Source: Acinetobacter zhairuonensis
GTDB lineage: Bacteria > Pseudomonadota > Gammaproteobacteria > Pseudomonadales > Moraxellaceae
Assembly: GCF_022601715.1 (NCBI RefSeq)
Contig: NZ_JAKVIM010000002.1
Span: forward strand, 124,001-188,000
DNA length: 64,000 bases
Direction of reading: 5' to 3'
Shown here: piece by piece, positions 1 to 8,998 of the stretch
How positions within the stretch are numbered: position 1 is the stretch's first letter
Layout of the letters: each line of letters starts with the position of its first letter
Position numbers and translations under genes: made by a program
Notes under the pieces: generated by a model
What the model saw: only the letters and a program-made list of their open reading frames with translations
Databases searched by the model: none
What the model was told of the DNA's origin: nothing

Positions 1-53
1 AACTTCATCAACAATATATTGCCTTAAAGCATTTAGAAAAAATGGATCAATAA
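1..53 (+). CDS. C-terminal end of an unidentified CDS cut by the window edge
   Basis: Frame 3 is open from the window edge to a TAA at 51-53 and encodes LHQQYIALKHLEKMDQ, which looks like an ordinary protein C-terminus. The other two forward frames contain early stops or end at 67. Only 16 residues are visible, so the family cannot be assigned and the frame could be chance. The start and most of the gene would lie outside the window. Confidence 0.25.
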   Translation, partial: LHQQYIALKHLEKMDQ

Positions 54-54
54 T

Positions 55-310
55 GTGTTCAACTTAAGCATCTTTTGTAGGGCAACTGAAATCAAATATT
101 TACCAAATATGTCCAAGGTTTGGAACAAAGAAGATTACCTATCCGATGTAAAGAATAAAATTGAGGAGCATCAGCCGAAATCTGATATAGTAGCCTACAT
201 CTCATGGGCTTTTTCCTTACCCTTCCCGACCTACTCCCACTTATACGGGTAACCAAACGGGTAACACAAGCAAGCCCAAACAAATTTTTTAAATTTTTTA
301 GTAGGTTAAA
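55..310 (+). other. Spacer with a possible transposase remnant and a 9-bp direct repeat
   Basis: A 65-codon frame from a GTG at 55 to 252 has no convincing ribosome site. Residues reading YLSDVKNKIEEH followed by an SWAF-type segment faintly recall the C-terminal YLxDVLxxIxxHP...LLPW region of IS66-type transposases, which would make this an eroded mobile-element end. That is weak inference from pattern only. Directly after it ACGGGTAAC occurs twice, at 245-253 and 257-265. No terminator or RNA gene is visible. Confidence 0.2.
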
Positions 311-1099
311 GTGAAAATAGTCATTCTTAACAAGCCTTATGACGTTCTCTCTCAGTTTCGTAAAGACGAAGCGCATATGACAATGTCTGACTTTGTAGAC
401 GATTCAACTTTGCGTTTAGCAGGTCGTCTCGATATGGACTCTGAAGGCTTAGTTTTTTTAACTGACCACGGTGGTTTAAATCAATACATTACCAATCCTG
501 CAAACAAAAAGTACAAAACATATTTAGTACAGCTTGATGGTGATGTCACCGAAGAAGCATTAGAGCAACTTCGTAATGGTATTGAATTAAAAGATGGCAT
601 GACTTTGCCAGCTAAAGCCATCAAAGTTCAACAACCTGAATGGTTATGGGATCGTGATCCTCCTGTCCGTTTCCGTGCTTCGGTTCCGACATCTTGGGTT
701 GAAATTTCAATTTGTGAAGGTCGTAACCGCCAAGTACGTCGTATGACTGCTGCTGTTGGCTTCCCGACTTTACGTTTAATTCGTACTAAAATTGGCTCAA
801 TTGACTTGGTGCAATTAGGTTTACAACCAGGTGAAACTAAAGAAATTGAACCTTTATTGTACCCAGACTTTAAAGATATTCCTGCGGAAGAGCCGTATCG
901 CTCACGTTCGTATGTGAAGAAACCTGGTGGTACAGGTGGTAAGCCAATGGTTCGTAAGAACAAAGATGGTTCTACCAAAAAATCAGGTACTAAGCGTATT
1001 TGGCAAATGGATGAAAGCGAAAAACCTCGTCGTAAGACCAATGGTACAACACGTCCAAATACCAAAGCTCCACGTGGTCGTGGACGTGGTAGTCGTTAA
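311..1099 (+). CDS. rluE: 23S rRNA pseudouridine synthase, RluE-like (RsuA family)
   Basis: The 262-residue product matches the RsuA/RluB/E/F family of pseudouridine synthases, which isomerise a uridine in rRNA. RluE in E. coli acts on U2457 of 23S rRNA. The catalytic motif GRLDMDSEG lies at residues 38-46 with the family aspartate at 41, and RNRQVRRM follows near residue 137. There is no N-terminal S4 domain, as is usual for RluE. The last 60 residues form a Lys/Arg/Gly-rich tail (GRGRGSR at the end) that E. coli RluE lacks and that could bind RNA. The start is GTG at 311. An intrinsic terminator follows at once, so this is a single-gene unit. Confidence 0.88.
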   Translation: MKIVILNKPYDVLSQFRKDEAHMTMSDFVDDSTLRLAGRLDMDSEGLVFLTDHGGLNQYITNPANKKYKTYLVQLDGDVTEEALEQLRNGIELKDGMTLPAKAIKVQQPEWLWDRDPPVRFRASVPTSWVEISICEGRNRQVRRMTAAVGFPTLRLIRTKIGSIDLVQLGLQPGETKEIEPLLYPDFKDIPAEEPYRSRSYVKKPGGTGGKPMVRKNKDGSTKKSGTKRIWQMDESEKPRRKTNGTTRPNTKAPRGRGRGSR

Positions 1100-1113
1100 G
1101 ATTTGATTGTTTT

Positions 1114-1137
1114 AAAGCCCACGTAAGTGGGCTTTTT
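1114..1137 (+). terminator. Intrinsic terminator of rluE
   Basis: AAAGCCCAC pairs with GTGGGCTTT around a short GTAA-type loop and is followed by Ts. It lies 15 nt after the rluE stop codon. Confidence 0.85.
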
Positions 1138-1149
1138 AATAACCGAACA

Positions 1150-1854
1150 TTATTGCCTAATAATAAAAGAGCTTTCAATTTCCCAAGAGTTTTTTATAAA
1201 GAATGCTTTAAGTAAATAGTTTTCGCTTATTTGACTATTAAATTTAGTTTTATAAATAAGAGTAATTGGAACTGTCATAAATTTTGAATCTACTGATAAA
1301 TCTGATAACTCAGAATTAAAATAAGTAGTTTCCAATGTAGCTTCATCGACTTTCAACTTACTAATAACAGGAAAAACCTTATTTTTTATATTGATCTCAA
1401 TATGTAATGCTTCCCCAATTCCTCTCTTATGAATTTTCAGCATTAGCTTCAATTCACCACTTTTAGCTTCATTGATGGAATATTTTTCACAGCTACAAGA
1501 ATCTATTGATAAATTTGGCATAGCCGAGTGATTCATAGCATCAAATTGTTGCTTTTGAATTTTCGACAATTCTCCTTGCAGTTTTACACTAGCTCTCATC
1601 TCATCAATCTGAAGTTTAAGTGCTTTTTCTTGTTGCTCTAAGGCTCTCGTATTCTGATCTAACTGCTTACCTTGCTGTATATAACCCAAAATCAACCAAA
1701 AGAAAGCAATTGGGGCAAAAATCCCCGCAAGAAAATCACCTAATTCATTGAGTGATTCTGCTGATTTCAAACTTCCAAGAATCCAAATTAAACCAATTAC
1801 ACCTAACCAAATAACTGTAACTGCTATAGCCCAATTTAAACTTTTCTTATTCAT
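1150..1854 (-). CDS. Hypothetical two-helix membrane protein with coiled coil
   Basis: I do not recognise a family. The 234-residue protein has two hydrophobic helices at about residues 7-27 and 41-59, then a Gln/Glu/Lys-rich predicted coiled coil to about residue 105. A beta-rich C-terminal domain follows, containing a CSCEKYS stretch, and is probably soluble. The longer open frame reaches 1920 but would run through the icd terminator, so an ATG at 1854 with GGAT a few bases upstream is preferred; ATG 1875 is possible. Codon use is AT-rich. It lies downstream of icd on the same strand but beyond the icd terminator, so it needs its own promoter or read-through. An accessory gene is likely. 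Confidence 0.6.
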   Translation of the reverse strand: MNKKSLNWAIAVTVIWLGVIGLIWILGSLKSAESLNELGDFLAGIFAPIAFFWLILGYIQQGKQLDQNTRALEQQEKALKLQIDEMRASVKLQGELSKIQKQQFDAMNHSAMPNLSIDSCSCEKYSINEAKSGELKLMLKIHKRGIGEALHIEINIKNKVFPVISKLKVDEATLETTYFNSELSDLSVDSKFMTVPITLIYKTKFNSQISENYLLKAFFIKNSWEIESSFIIRQ

Positions 1855-1886
1855 ATTTTTATCCAGTTCAAACATCTTGAAATATA

Positions 1887-1918
1887 AAAAAAGCCGATGC
1901 ATTTGCATCGGCTTTTTC
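1887..1918 (-). terminator. Intrinsic terminator of icd
   Basis: The stem AGCCGATGCA/TGCATCGGCT has a two-base loop and is flanked by A and T runs, so it could work in both directions. It lies 33 nt past the icd stop. The same GCCGATGC stem core recurs in the terminator at 5625-5656. Confidence 0.88.
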
Positions 1919-1950
1919 ACATCATCGACTAATAGCCGATTTTGCTAAAC

Positions 1951-4182
1951 TTAAACAGTTTCAAGTGCAGCATTAAGAGTCGCACTTGGACGCATAACAG
2001 CGTTTACTTTCACTGGGTCTACAGCGTAGTAACCACCGATATCTGCCGCTTGCCCTTGAACAGCCGAAAGCTCTGCAATGATTTTGTCTTCGTTTTCAGC
2101 AAGTACTTTTGCAAGTGGAGCAAACTTCGCTTTCAACGTAGCATCTTCGTCCTGAGCAGCCAAAGCTTCAGCCCAGAATTTCGCTAAGTAGTAATGGCTA
2201 CCACGGTTGTCCAACTCACCAGTACGACGTGATGGAGACTTGTCGTTGTCAAGTAACTGACCAGTCGCTTGATCTAGAGTTTTAGCAAGAAGTTTCGCCT
2301 GAGCGTTGTCTTCTTTAATGCCTAACTCTTCTAAAGAAACCGCTAATGCAAGGAACTCACCTAAAGAATCCCAACGTAAGTGATTTTCTTCTACAAGCTG
2401 TTGTACGTGTTTAGGCGCAGAACCACCAGCACCAGTTTCGTACATACCGCCACCTGCCATTAATGGCACGATAGACAACATTTTCGCAGAAGTACCTAAT
2501 TCCATAATTGGGAACAAGTCAGTGAGGTAGTCACGTAAGATGTTACCAGTTACAGAAATGGTATCTAAACCACGAGCTACACGCTCAAGCGTATAACGCA
2601 TTGCACGTACTTGAGACATGATTTGAATATCAAGACCTGTTGTATCGTAGTCTTTCAAGTACTTTTGTACTTTCTTGATGAGTTCATTTTCATGTGGACG
2701 GTACGGGTCAAGCCAGAAGATTGCAGGCATACCAGAGTTACGTGCGCGAGTTACTGCAAGTTTCACCCAGTCACGAATCGGTGCATCTTTCACCTGACAC
2801 ATACGCCAGATATCGCCTTCTTCAACGTTCTGCGACATCAACACTTCACCTGTTTCTAGGTCAGTGATGTTTGCAATACCAGCTTCTGAAATTTCAAAAG
2901 TCTTGTCGTGTGAACCGTATTCTTCAGCTTTTTGCGCCATTAAGCCTACGTTTGGTACTGTACCCATAGTTTTCGGGTCAAAGTTGCCATTCCACTTACA
3001 GAAATTGATCATTTCTTGGTAAATACGAGCGAATGTAGATTCTGGCATTACGGCTTTACAGTCGTACTGCTTACCATCAGCACCCCACATTTTACCGCCA
3101 CTACGGATCATTGCTGGCATAGATGCATCAACAATAATGTCGTTTGGAGAATGGAAGTTGGTGATGCCTTTTGCAGAATCAACCATTGCTAATGCAGGAC
3201 GGTGTTCTTGACATGCGTGTAAATCTTCGATGATTTCTTCACGTAAAGACGTCGGTAATGTTTCGATCTTTTCATAAAGACCAGCCATACCGTTGTTTAC
3301 GTTAATGCCTAGCTCATCAAATAATTTGCCATGCTTTTCGAATGCATCTTTATAATAAATCTTAACGCAGTGACCAAATACGATTGGGTGCGATACTTTC
3401 ATCATGGTTGCTTTAACGTGCAACGAGAACAAAATGCCAGCTTCACGACAGTCTTCGAGTTGTTTCTCGTAGAAGTCACAAAGCGCTTTTTTGCTCATGA
3501 ACATTGAATCGATAATTTCGCCATCTAGAAGCGCAACTTTTGGCTTAAGAACGATCGTTTCACCAGACTTGGTGATCAATTCCATTTTCACGTTACGCGC
3601 GCGGTCAAGCGTCATCGATTTTTCGCCATGATAGAAGTCACCCTCTTCCATGTGTGAAACGTGAGTTTGTGACCATTGCTTCCACTCGCTCATTGAATGC
3701 GGGTGTTTTTTAGCGTAGTTCTTTACTGCAGCAGGCGCACGGCGGTCAGAGTTACCTTCACGTAATACTGGGTTTACAGCAGAACCAAGGCACTTACCAT
3801 AACGTGCTTTAATCTCTTTTTCTTCTTCAGTCGCAGGGTTTTCTGGATAGTCAGGAATCGTGAAACCTTTAGATTGAAGTTCCTTAATGCATGCAGTTAA
3901 CTGAGCAACAGAAGCACTAATGTTAGGAAGTTTGATGATATTAGTGTCAGGATCTTGCGTAAGACGACCTAATTCTGCGAGGTTATTCGGAACCTTCTGC
4001 TCGTCGCTTAAGTAGTCAGCAAATTCTGAAAGCACGCGTGATGCTACAGAAATATCACTTTTGGTGATCTCGATGCCAGCTGGCTTAGTAAAGGTTTCAA
4101 TGATCGGCAGTAGCGAATAAGTCGCCAACAATGGCGCCTCATCAGTCAGTGTGTAAATGATGTTTGACTTTCCACCAGCCAT
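1951..4182 (-). CDS. icd: Monomeric NADP-dependent isocitrate dehydrogenase (IDH-II)
   Basis: This enzyme converts isocitrate and NADP+ to 2-oxoglutarate, CO2 and NADPH in the TCA cycle. The 743-residue length and the sequence throughout match the monomeric IDH class of Azotobacter, Vibrio and Acinetobacter, unrelated in size to the 416-residue E. coli dimeric enzyme. Recognisable stretches include [20 protein letters not shown] near residues 145-164 (substrate site of the family), [17 protein letters not shown] and [16 protein letters not shown]. The ATG at 4182 is preceded by an AGGGGCT-type ribosome site. It is a monocistronic unit with a terminator downstream and a 440-bp spacer upstream. 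Confidence 0.97.
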   Translation of the reverse strand: MAGGKSNIIYTLTDEAPLLATYSLLPIIETFTKPAGIEITKSDISVASRVLSEFADYLSDEQKVPNNLAELGRLTQDPDTNIIKLPNISASVAQLTACIKELQSKGFTIPDYPENPATEEEKEIKARYGKCLGSAVNPVLREGNSDRRAPAAVKNYAKKHPHSMSEWKQWSQTHVSHMEEGDFYHGEKSMTLDRARNVKMELITKSGETIVLKPKVALLDGEIIDSMFMSKKALCDFYEKQLEDCREAGILFSLHVKATMMKVSHPIVFGHCVKIYYKDAFEKHGKLFDELGINVNNGMAGLYEKIETLPTSLREEIIEDLHACQEHRPALAMVDSAKGITNFHSPNDIIVDASMPAMIRSGGKMWGADGKQYDCKAVMPESTFARIYQEMINFCKWNGNFDPKTMGTVPNVGLMAQKAEEYGSHDKTFEISEAGIANITDLETGEVLMSQNVEEGDIWRMCQVKDAPIRDWVKLAVTRARNSGMPAIFWLDPYRPHENELIKKVQKYLKDYDTTGLDIQIMSQVRAMRYTLERVARGLDTISVTGNILRDYLTDLFPIMELGTSAKMLSIVPLMAGGGMYETGAGGSAPKHVQQLVEENHLRWDSLGEFLALAVSLEELGIKEDNAQAKLLAKTLDQATGQLLDNDKSPSRRTGELDNRGSHYYLAKFWAEALAAQDEDATLKAKFAPLAKVLAENEDKIIAELSAVQGQAADIGGYYAVDPVKVNAVMRPSATLNAALETV

Positions 4183-4583
4183 ATATAGCCCCTTGTGTTA
4201 AATTGAGTTTTTAGAGAACCAGACTTTTGGCCCAGCCCTACGAACCGATTGCTTAAATAATCCCTGAGAGTATCGTCCCTCAACGCTTTTCAGTCAACGA
4301 TATATCTTGTGATAACGACATTTCGTGAGAAAATACCCCTCGGTTTATGTGGTTTTTTTAAACACTTTTTAAAGTCAATCAGTTAGATTTCAAATACCTC
4401 TTCCACAGTGCTAAAACCATCAGCAAGCATTCTACCAATGAGGGATTGTTTATATTAAATCTAGTATATGACGGTTGAATAACCAAATGAGTGAAAAAAT
4501 CTCTCAATTTCGCCTTACGCAGTGCATATTTGTTGATCTTTCAAATTTCTAAATTTTATTAAAACGGCTTGATCCAGCCCAAT
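4183..4583. other. Intergenic spacer upstream of icd
   Basis: About 400 bp between the divergent icd and thioesterase genes. No open frame with a ribosome site and no RNA-like hairpin is evident. It should hold the icd promoter on the minus strand, but I could not settle on a -35/-10 pair. Confidence 0.4.
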
Positions 4584-4602
4584 GATAATGCTAATTATGA
4601 TT
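4584..4602 (+). promoter_or_regulatory. Candidate Fur box before the thioesterase gene
   Basis: GATAATGCTAATTATGATT matches 15 of 19 positions of the classical Fur consensus GATAATGATAATCATTATC. It lies 46 nt before the chosen start. A possible -35 TTGATC at 4569-4574 places the site over the -10 region, where Fur would block transcription. This is visual matching only. Confidence 0.5.
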
Positions 4603-4648
4603 CATATTAAATATTATTATTCTAATGGTGTATCAAAAGGATGATGTA

Positions 4649-5062
4649 ATGGAAATCGCAAAAGGACATGCCTTATTTAATAATGACCACGTCATGCAAG
4701 AACTTGGTGCGCGTTTAGTCGACTATAAAGACTGCTATGCCAAAGTAGAACTCTTGGTCGAACAGCGACATACTCAAGGACATGGCACCTGTCATGGCGG
4801 AATTATTTTTACTTTGGCGGATGGCGCTTTTGCTGTTGCCTGCAACACAGGCGATTACCCTGCTGTAGGACAACACTGTAATATCAGCTACATTAAACCC
4901 GGACTGATTGGTGATGTACTCACTGCTACTGCAGAGCTGCGTTCTCAAGCGGGTCGTTCCGAATTTTATGACATCCAAGTTGTTAACCAGAAACAGGAAA
5001 CCATTGCCGAATTTAGGGGAGTATCACGCATGCTAGTGCCTACGAAAAAAGAACTGTCATAA
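4649..5062 (+). CDS. PaaI-type hotdog-fold acyl-CoA thioesterase
   Basis: A 137-residue single hotdog domain that would hydrolyse an acyl-CoA thioester in the cytosol. The family signature HGG at residues 49-51 is followed by LADGAF with the candidate catalytic Asp at 58, as in PaaI. The frame is open from 4625, but AAAGGA seven bases before the ATG at 4649 decides the start. No phenylacetate genes are adjacent, so the substrate need not be phenylacetate-derived. A Fur-box-like site over the promoter suggests iron control, which is unusual for this family outside siderophore loci. No partner gene follows within the transcript. Confidence 0.82.
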   Translation: MEIAKGHALFNNDHVMQELGARLVDYKDCYAKVELLVEQRHTQGHGTCHGGIIFTLADGAFAVACNTGDYPAVGQHCNISYIKPGLIGDVLTATAELRSQAGRSEFYDIQVVNQKQETIAEFRGVSRMLVPTKKELS

Positions 5063-5192
5063 AAATAATGACCATCTGACCCGACTCCAGCAGCATTACC
5101 ACAACGTAGCTTCTTGTTTTAGTTACATATTGAAATGTTGAATTTTTTAAGATTGTTTAAACTCAATCTTTTCAAGCTTTAGGATCAATCAG

Positions 5193-5591
5193 ATGGTTAA
5201 ATTTCTAGTACCGCTTATTGGACTTGGTTTCACTTCTTTCTGCTTTGCACAAAACCCTCTCAGTGTTCATGTTCTTAACTTGGATAACGGCTTACCTTCT
5301 GCCAACGTCAAAGTTGTACTCGAAGCACAACAAAATGATAAATGGACAGAGATCAATTCAGCTACAACCGATGAACAAGGTCGAATTAGTGAACTGTATC
5401 CCAAAGATGCGCCTTTACAGAAAGGCGTGTATAAAGTCACCTTTAAAACAGGTGACTGGTTTCGCCAAAAGAATGAACGCTCTTTTTTTCCCGAAGTTCC
5501 CGTAGTATTCGTCATTGATGGTTCACTTGAGCATTATCATATTCCACTACTGATCAGCCCTTATGGATACTCAACCTATCGTGGCAATTGA
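5193..5591 (+). CDS. uraH: Secreted 5-hydroxyisourate hydrolase (transthyretin-like)
   Basis: This enzyme hydrolyses 5-hydroxyisourate to OHCU in urate breakdown. The 132-residue protein starts with a 19-residue signal peptide ending SFCFA|QN, so the enzyme is probably periplasmic. The mature part has the transthyretin-like fold signature: LSVHVLNLDNGLPSANV at the N-terminus, with the conserved His, and the terminal YSTYRGN in place of the usual YRGS. AGGA eight bases upstream supports the ATG at 5193. No other urate-pathway gene is adjacent. Confidence 0.88.
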   Translation: MVKFLVPLIGLGFTSFCFAQNPLSVHVLNLDNGLPSANVKVVLEAQQNDKWTEINSATTDEQGRISELYPKDAPLQKGVYKVTFKTGDWFRQKNERSFFPEVPVVFVIDGSLEHYHIPLLISPYGYSTYRGN

Positions 5592-5624
5592 TCATTCCGA
5601 ATAAACCCTATTTAAATCCAACAT

Positions 5625-5656
5625 AAAAAAGCCGATGCTAGGCAGCATCGGCTTTT
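5625..5656. terminator. Bidirectional terminator between uraH and the M61 peptidase gene
   Basis: The stem GCCGATGCT/AGCATCGGC has a four-base loop and is flanked by six As and four Ts, between convergent genes. It shares the GCCGATGC stem core with the icd terminator. Confidence 0.88.
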
Positions 5657-5678
5657 GATTTATTTTTACTTTGTCAGA

Positions 5679-7382
5679 TTAAGCTTTTAACCAAGCATCT
5701 GCTTTCGCCTGATTTTCCACTTTCAATTCCACGGTAGTTAAGCCCGTTTCACCACCTTGAACTTCAAATCGCATCAATTCATCACGACGGAAGGCAAAAA
5801 TCGTGAATGTTTCTTTACGTTTCGCATATTGCGCTAACAGCTTTTCACTGGCTTTTAAGCCGTCAATCGCAAGAATCACATCATTAGCAGAAAGACCTGC
5901 TTGTGCAGCTGCACCATCACGGCGTACTTGCTGAATCAGTACACCTTCTGGCTTGTCTACAACCTTCATGCCAAATGGTAATGACTTGTCATTTTTCAGA
6001 CTATAGCTTAAGCCAAACTCTGGGAATAATTGATCAAGCGGCAATTCATCGACTGTATTAATCAAATGGTTAATCTGTTCAATCCAGCTATCGCCTGTCA
6101 ATTGTTCACAAATTTCAAAAATGCTGCGTTCATTGACCTGAATCCCATTTTGCGCATTTTCATACAGTTTACGCATTAAGGCATCCAAACTCGAACCACG
6201 TAAACGCAGACCTAAGTCCAAGCATAATGCGACTAAACAGCCTTTGTTATAGTAGCTGGTGCCTGCATTATTTGAGTTCTCATCCTGACGATAAAACTTC
6301 ACCCACGCATCAAAACTCGATTCCGCCACCGTTTGCACGTTACGACCTGGATTTTGTAAGTAACGATCAATCTGGGTTTTGAGTAGTTTGAGATACGACT
6401 CTTGCGACACCACGCCGCTACGTAGCAAAATCAGATCGTCGTAATACGAGGTAAAGCCTTCAAACACCCAAAGCAAAGTGGTGTAGCTTTCTTTGTTCAG
6501 GTCATAATTAACCAAGTTTTCAGGACGAATAAACTTCACCAACCACGAGTGGAAATATTCGTGGCTGCACAAGCCTAAGAAGCGTTGATAATCTTCCGAG
6601 GGTTCTACAGGTTCATCAGCTTTCGGCAAATCATTTCGTGGCGTGATTAAACTGGTACTGTTTGGATGCTCCAAACCACCATAACTGTTACCCGTTGCCA
6701 TGGTCATAAAGGTATAGTTGGCAAACGGCGCAGAACCAAACATCTTAATTTCATTCGCACAGATTTTTTCAATATCTTGCTGCATGCGTTCCGCATTCAT
6801 GGCGTGTTGCCCTGAAACGACAAACTCATGCGCAATGCCTTCCGCTTCGAAACCAAAACGGGTTTGTTCTGCCAGTTCAAACGGTGCATCAATCAGTTCT
6901 GCATAGTTTTGCGCTTTTAAGGTATAACGCCCTTTCACCAGGCTTTTAGATGCCAAGCCTGTAGCCAACTGGAAATGCTTTAATTCATCTGGCAAGAACA
7001 ACTCAACTTCAACTTCTTTTTCTTCCTGACCTTCCAAGCCTAAACATGCACAAGCGGGATTGACATATAAGCGATTCTGGTCGACATAGGCACCGCGCAC
7101 CGAAAGATCATAGGCGTAGACATCATATTCAACCGTAATAAATTCATGGTCGGTATTAAACAAACGCCATTTATTCTTTTCAAATTTCTGGATTTTTAAT
7201 ATACGACCAGCTTCATCATAGGCACGCACCGATTCAATATGCTTGGAAAACTCACGAATGAGATAGCTACCAGGAATCCAAGTTGGGAGAGAAAGAACTT
7301 GAGTTGGGTTTGCCAAGAAACGCAGTGTGACATGTACAAGATGCTGACGATAATCGTCAAATTCGATTTGATAATGCAACAT
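5679..7382 (-). CDS. M61 family metallopeptidase with PDZ domain
   Basis: A 567-residue M61 (glycyl aminopeptidase-like) protease. It has the all-beta N-terminal domain, then the zinc motif HEYFHSW in the middle, preceded by the family GGLEHPNST segment. A PDZ domain lies near residues 475-530 (GVLIQQVRRDGAAAQAGL, DVILAIDGL). There is no signal peptide, so a cytosolic location is likely. Family members cleave N-terminal Gly or Ala residues, but the natural substrate here is unknown. The start at 7382 gives MLHYQIEFDDYRQH, typical of the family. Single-gene unit. Confidence 0.92.
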   Translation of the reverse strand: MLHYQIEFDDYRQHLVHVTLRFLANPTQVLSLPTWIPGSYLIREFSKHIESVRAYDEAGRILKIQKFEKNKWRLFNTDHEFITVEYDVYAYDLSVRGAYVDQNRLYVNPACACLGLEGQEEKEVEVELFLPDELKHFQLATGLASKSLVKGRYTLKAQNYAELIDAPFELAEQTRFGFEAEGIAHEFVVSGQHAMNAERMQQDIEKICANEIKMFGSAPFANYTFMTMATGNSYGGLEHPNSTSLITPRNDLPKADEPVEPSEDYQRFLGLCSHEYFHSWLVKFIRPENLVNYDLNKESYTTLLWVFEGFTSYYDDLILLRSGVVSQESYLKLLKTQIDRYLQNPGRNVQTVAESSFDAWVKFYRQDENSNNAGTSYYNKGCLVALCLDLGLRLRGSSLDALMRKLYENAQNGIQVNERSIFEICEQLTGDSWIEQINHLINTVDELPLDQLFPEFGLSYSLKNDKSLPFGMKVVDKPEGVLIQQVRRDGAAAQAGLSANDVILAIDGLKASEKLLAQYAKRKETFTIFAFRRDELMRFEVQGGETGLTTVELKVENQAKADAWLKA

Positions 7383-7561
7383 AATAGGCAGTTCAAAATA
7401 AAATAATTAATCTTGGCAATTAGCTTAGCATTTTTTTTCAAGCCAATGCAGAACTGTGTTATTTGTCTGCAACACAGACTAGCCATTCGTTCAAAAAAGG
7501 CATAGCATGCCCCTAGTTTTTGTCAGTTTATTACTGATGGATTAGCTTGATAGGAATACCT

Positions 7562-8875
7562 TTGAAACGTTTCACTTACCTCCTCACTTTATTTGCATTG
7601 CTCTGGACTTCTTTTGCAAATGCAACGTTGCTTAACTTAGTTCCCGAAAGTGTCCAAGCCGAATCTTGGACAATTTTAGACACTCAATCTGGACAAGTGA
7701 TTGCTGAACAAAATAGTCATGTACAACGTGCACCTGCCTCATTAACCAAAATGATGGTGGGCTATATTGCCTTAAAAGAAATTCAGGCGGGACATTTACG
7801 TAAAGATGAGGTACTCACTGCAACACCTGTGGTGAAAACAGTGATGTGGGATGAATCCCAAATGTATTTAAAAGAAGGTGAGCAAATTTCGGTAGATCAG
7901 CTACTGGCGGGCTTAATTGTCATGTCAGCCAATGATGCAGCTGTAACACTAGCGGAACGCATTTCGGGAAGTATTCCGAAGTTTGTTGAACGGATGAATC
8001 AGGAAGCCAAAGCTTTGGGGATGAAAGATACGCACTTTCAAAACCCAGCAGGCATTACCATGCCTGAGCATTATTCTTCTGCCAATGATTTAGCCCATTT
8101 GGGTCAAGCAATTGCCAAGCAAACCCCTGACTATTTATATTATTCCAAGCAACAAAGCTTTAGTTATAATCAACGTTTTCACCGTGCCACCAATTTGGTC
8201 CTGAAAATGGATGCGACTGTCGATGGTCTAAAAACTGGTTATACCAAAGCAGCTGGCTACAACCTCGCTTTGACTGCGAACCGTCCAAGTATGAATCCTG
8301 AGGCACCAAATCGTCGTTTAGTCGTGGTGGTCATGGGAACAAAAAGTGCAGCCAAACGTGCAGAAGTCGCGTATGACCTGATGAATTTGGCATATACCTA
8401 TACCCGCAATGAAGTCGCGATTAAAGACAAACAATTGATTGCCGAATTGCCTGTGGTCAAATCCACGCTAAAAATGTTCAAAGTACAAACTCAGACACCT
8501 GAACTGATTACCACATCATTGTATGACCAACCTTATGCCATTGATTTAAGCACCTATGACAAAGTCAATCAGCGCATCATGCTCAACACGGGCGATGGTA
8601 CGATTCGCCCTGTAGAGCCATTGTTAGAAACGCGTACGCACATGAATGTTGAAATGAGTGAAAATGCCTTGACTGCTCCACTGGCGAAAGTCATGCAGCT
8701 TGCAACCGTACAGGTGTATCAGAACAATCAATTACTACGCACTATTGCAATTGAGGATGATGTTCAAATTGATGAAGCCAATATTTTTCAGCGCTTCTTT
8801 ATCTGGCTTAAACACATACTGCCATTTTTCAGTAGCGAAGAACTTAAAGTGAAGATTTATCCCCTCAATGAATAA
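7562..8875 (+). CDS. dacC: D-alanyl-D-alanine carboxypeptidase, PBP5/6 type
   Basis: It trims the terminal D-Ala from peptidoglycan pentapeptides in the periplasm. A signal peptide (MKRFTYLLTLFALLWTSFANA) precedes the serine-peptidase domain with SLTK at residues 60-63 (catalytic Ser and Lys), SAN in MSANDAA, and KTGYT. The C-terminal PBP5 beta domain and an amphipathic membrane-anchor helix (NIFQRFFIWLKHILPFF) follow. The frame is open from a TTG at 7547, but AGGAA five bases before the TTG at 7562 favours the second TTG, giving 437 residues. A strong terminator follows. Confidence 0.95.
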   Translation: MKRFTYLLTLFALLWTSFANATLLNLVPESVQAESWTILDTQSGQVIAEQNSHVQRAPASLTKMMVGYIALKEIQAGHLRKDEVLTATPVVKTVMWDESQMYLKEGEQISVDQLLAGLIVMSANDAAVTLAERISGSIPKFVERMNQEAKALGMKDTHFQNPAGITMPEHYSSANDLAHLGQAIAKQTPDYLYYSKQQSFSYNQRFHRATNLVLKMDATVDGLKTGYTKAAGYNLALTANRPSMNPEAPNRRLVVVVMGTKSAAKRAEVAYDLMNLAYTYTRNEVAIKDKQLIAELPVVKSTLKMFKVQTQTPELITTSLYDQPYAIDLSTYDKVNQRIMLNTGDGTIRPVEPLLETRTHMNVEMSENALTAPLAKVMQLATVQVYQNNQLLRTIAIEDDVQIDEANIFQRFFIWLKHILPFFSSEELKVKIYPLNE

Positions 8876-8940
8876 GAAATGCTTTGGTCTATTTTATGTA
8901 AGTTGTTGCAACTTATAAAAAATCCCAATACATCAACTCG

Positions 8941-8974
8941 AAGAGGATGGCATGTTAAGCCATCCTCTTTTTTT
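8941..8974 (+). terminator. Intrinsic terminator of dacC
   Basis: AAGAGGATGGC pairs perfectly with GCCATCCTCTT around a seven-base loop and is followed by a run of Ts. Confidence 0.92.
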
Positions 8975-8998
8975 AAATAATCAATAGGTTCGTTAAAA

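Noticed and set aside
628..1065. 145-codon frame opposite rluE
   Set aside because: It is the antisense shadow of the Lys/Arg-rich end of rluE with no ribosome site.
7196..7486. 96-codon minus-strand frame overlapping the M61 gene start
   Set aside because: A shifted-frame shadow of the M61 N-terminus extending into the spacer, with no domain match.
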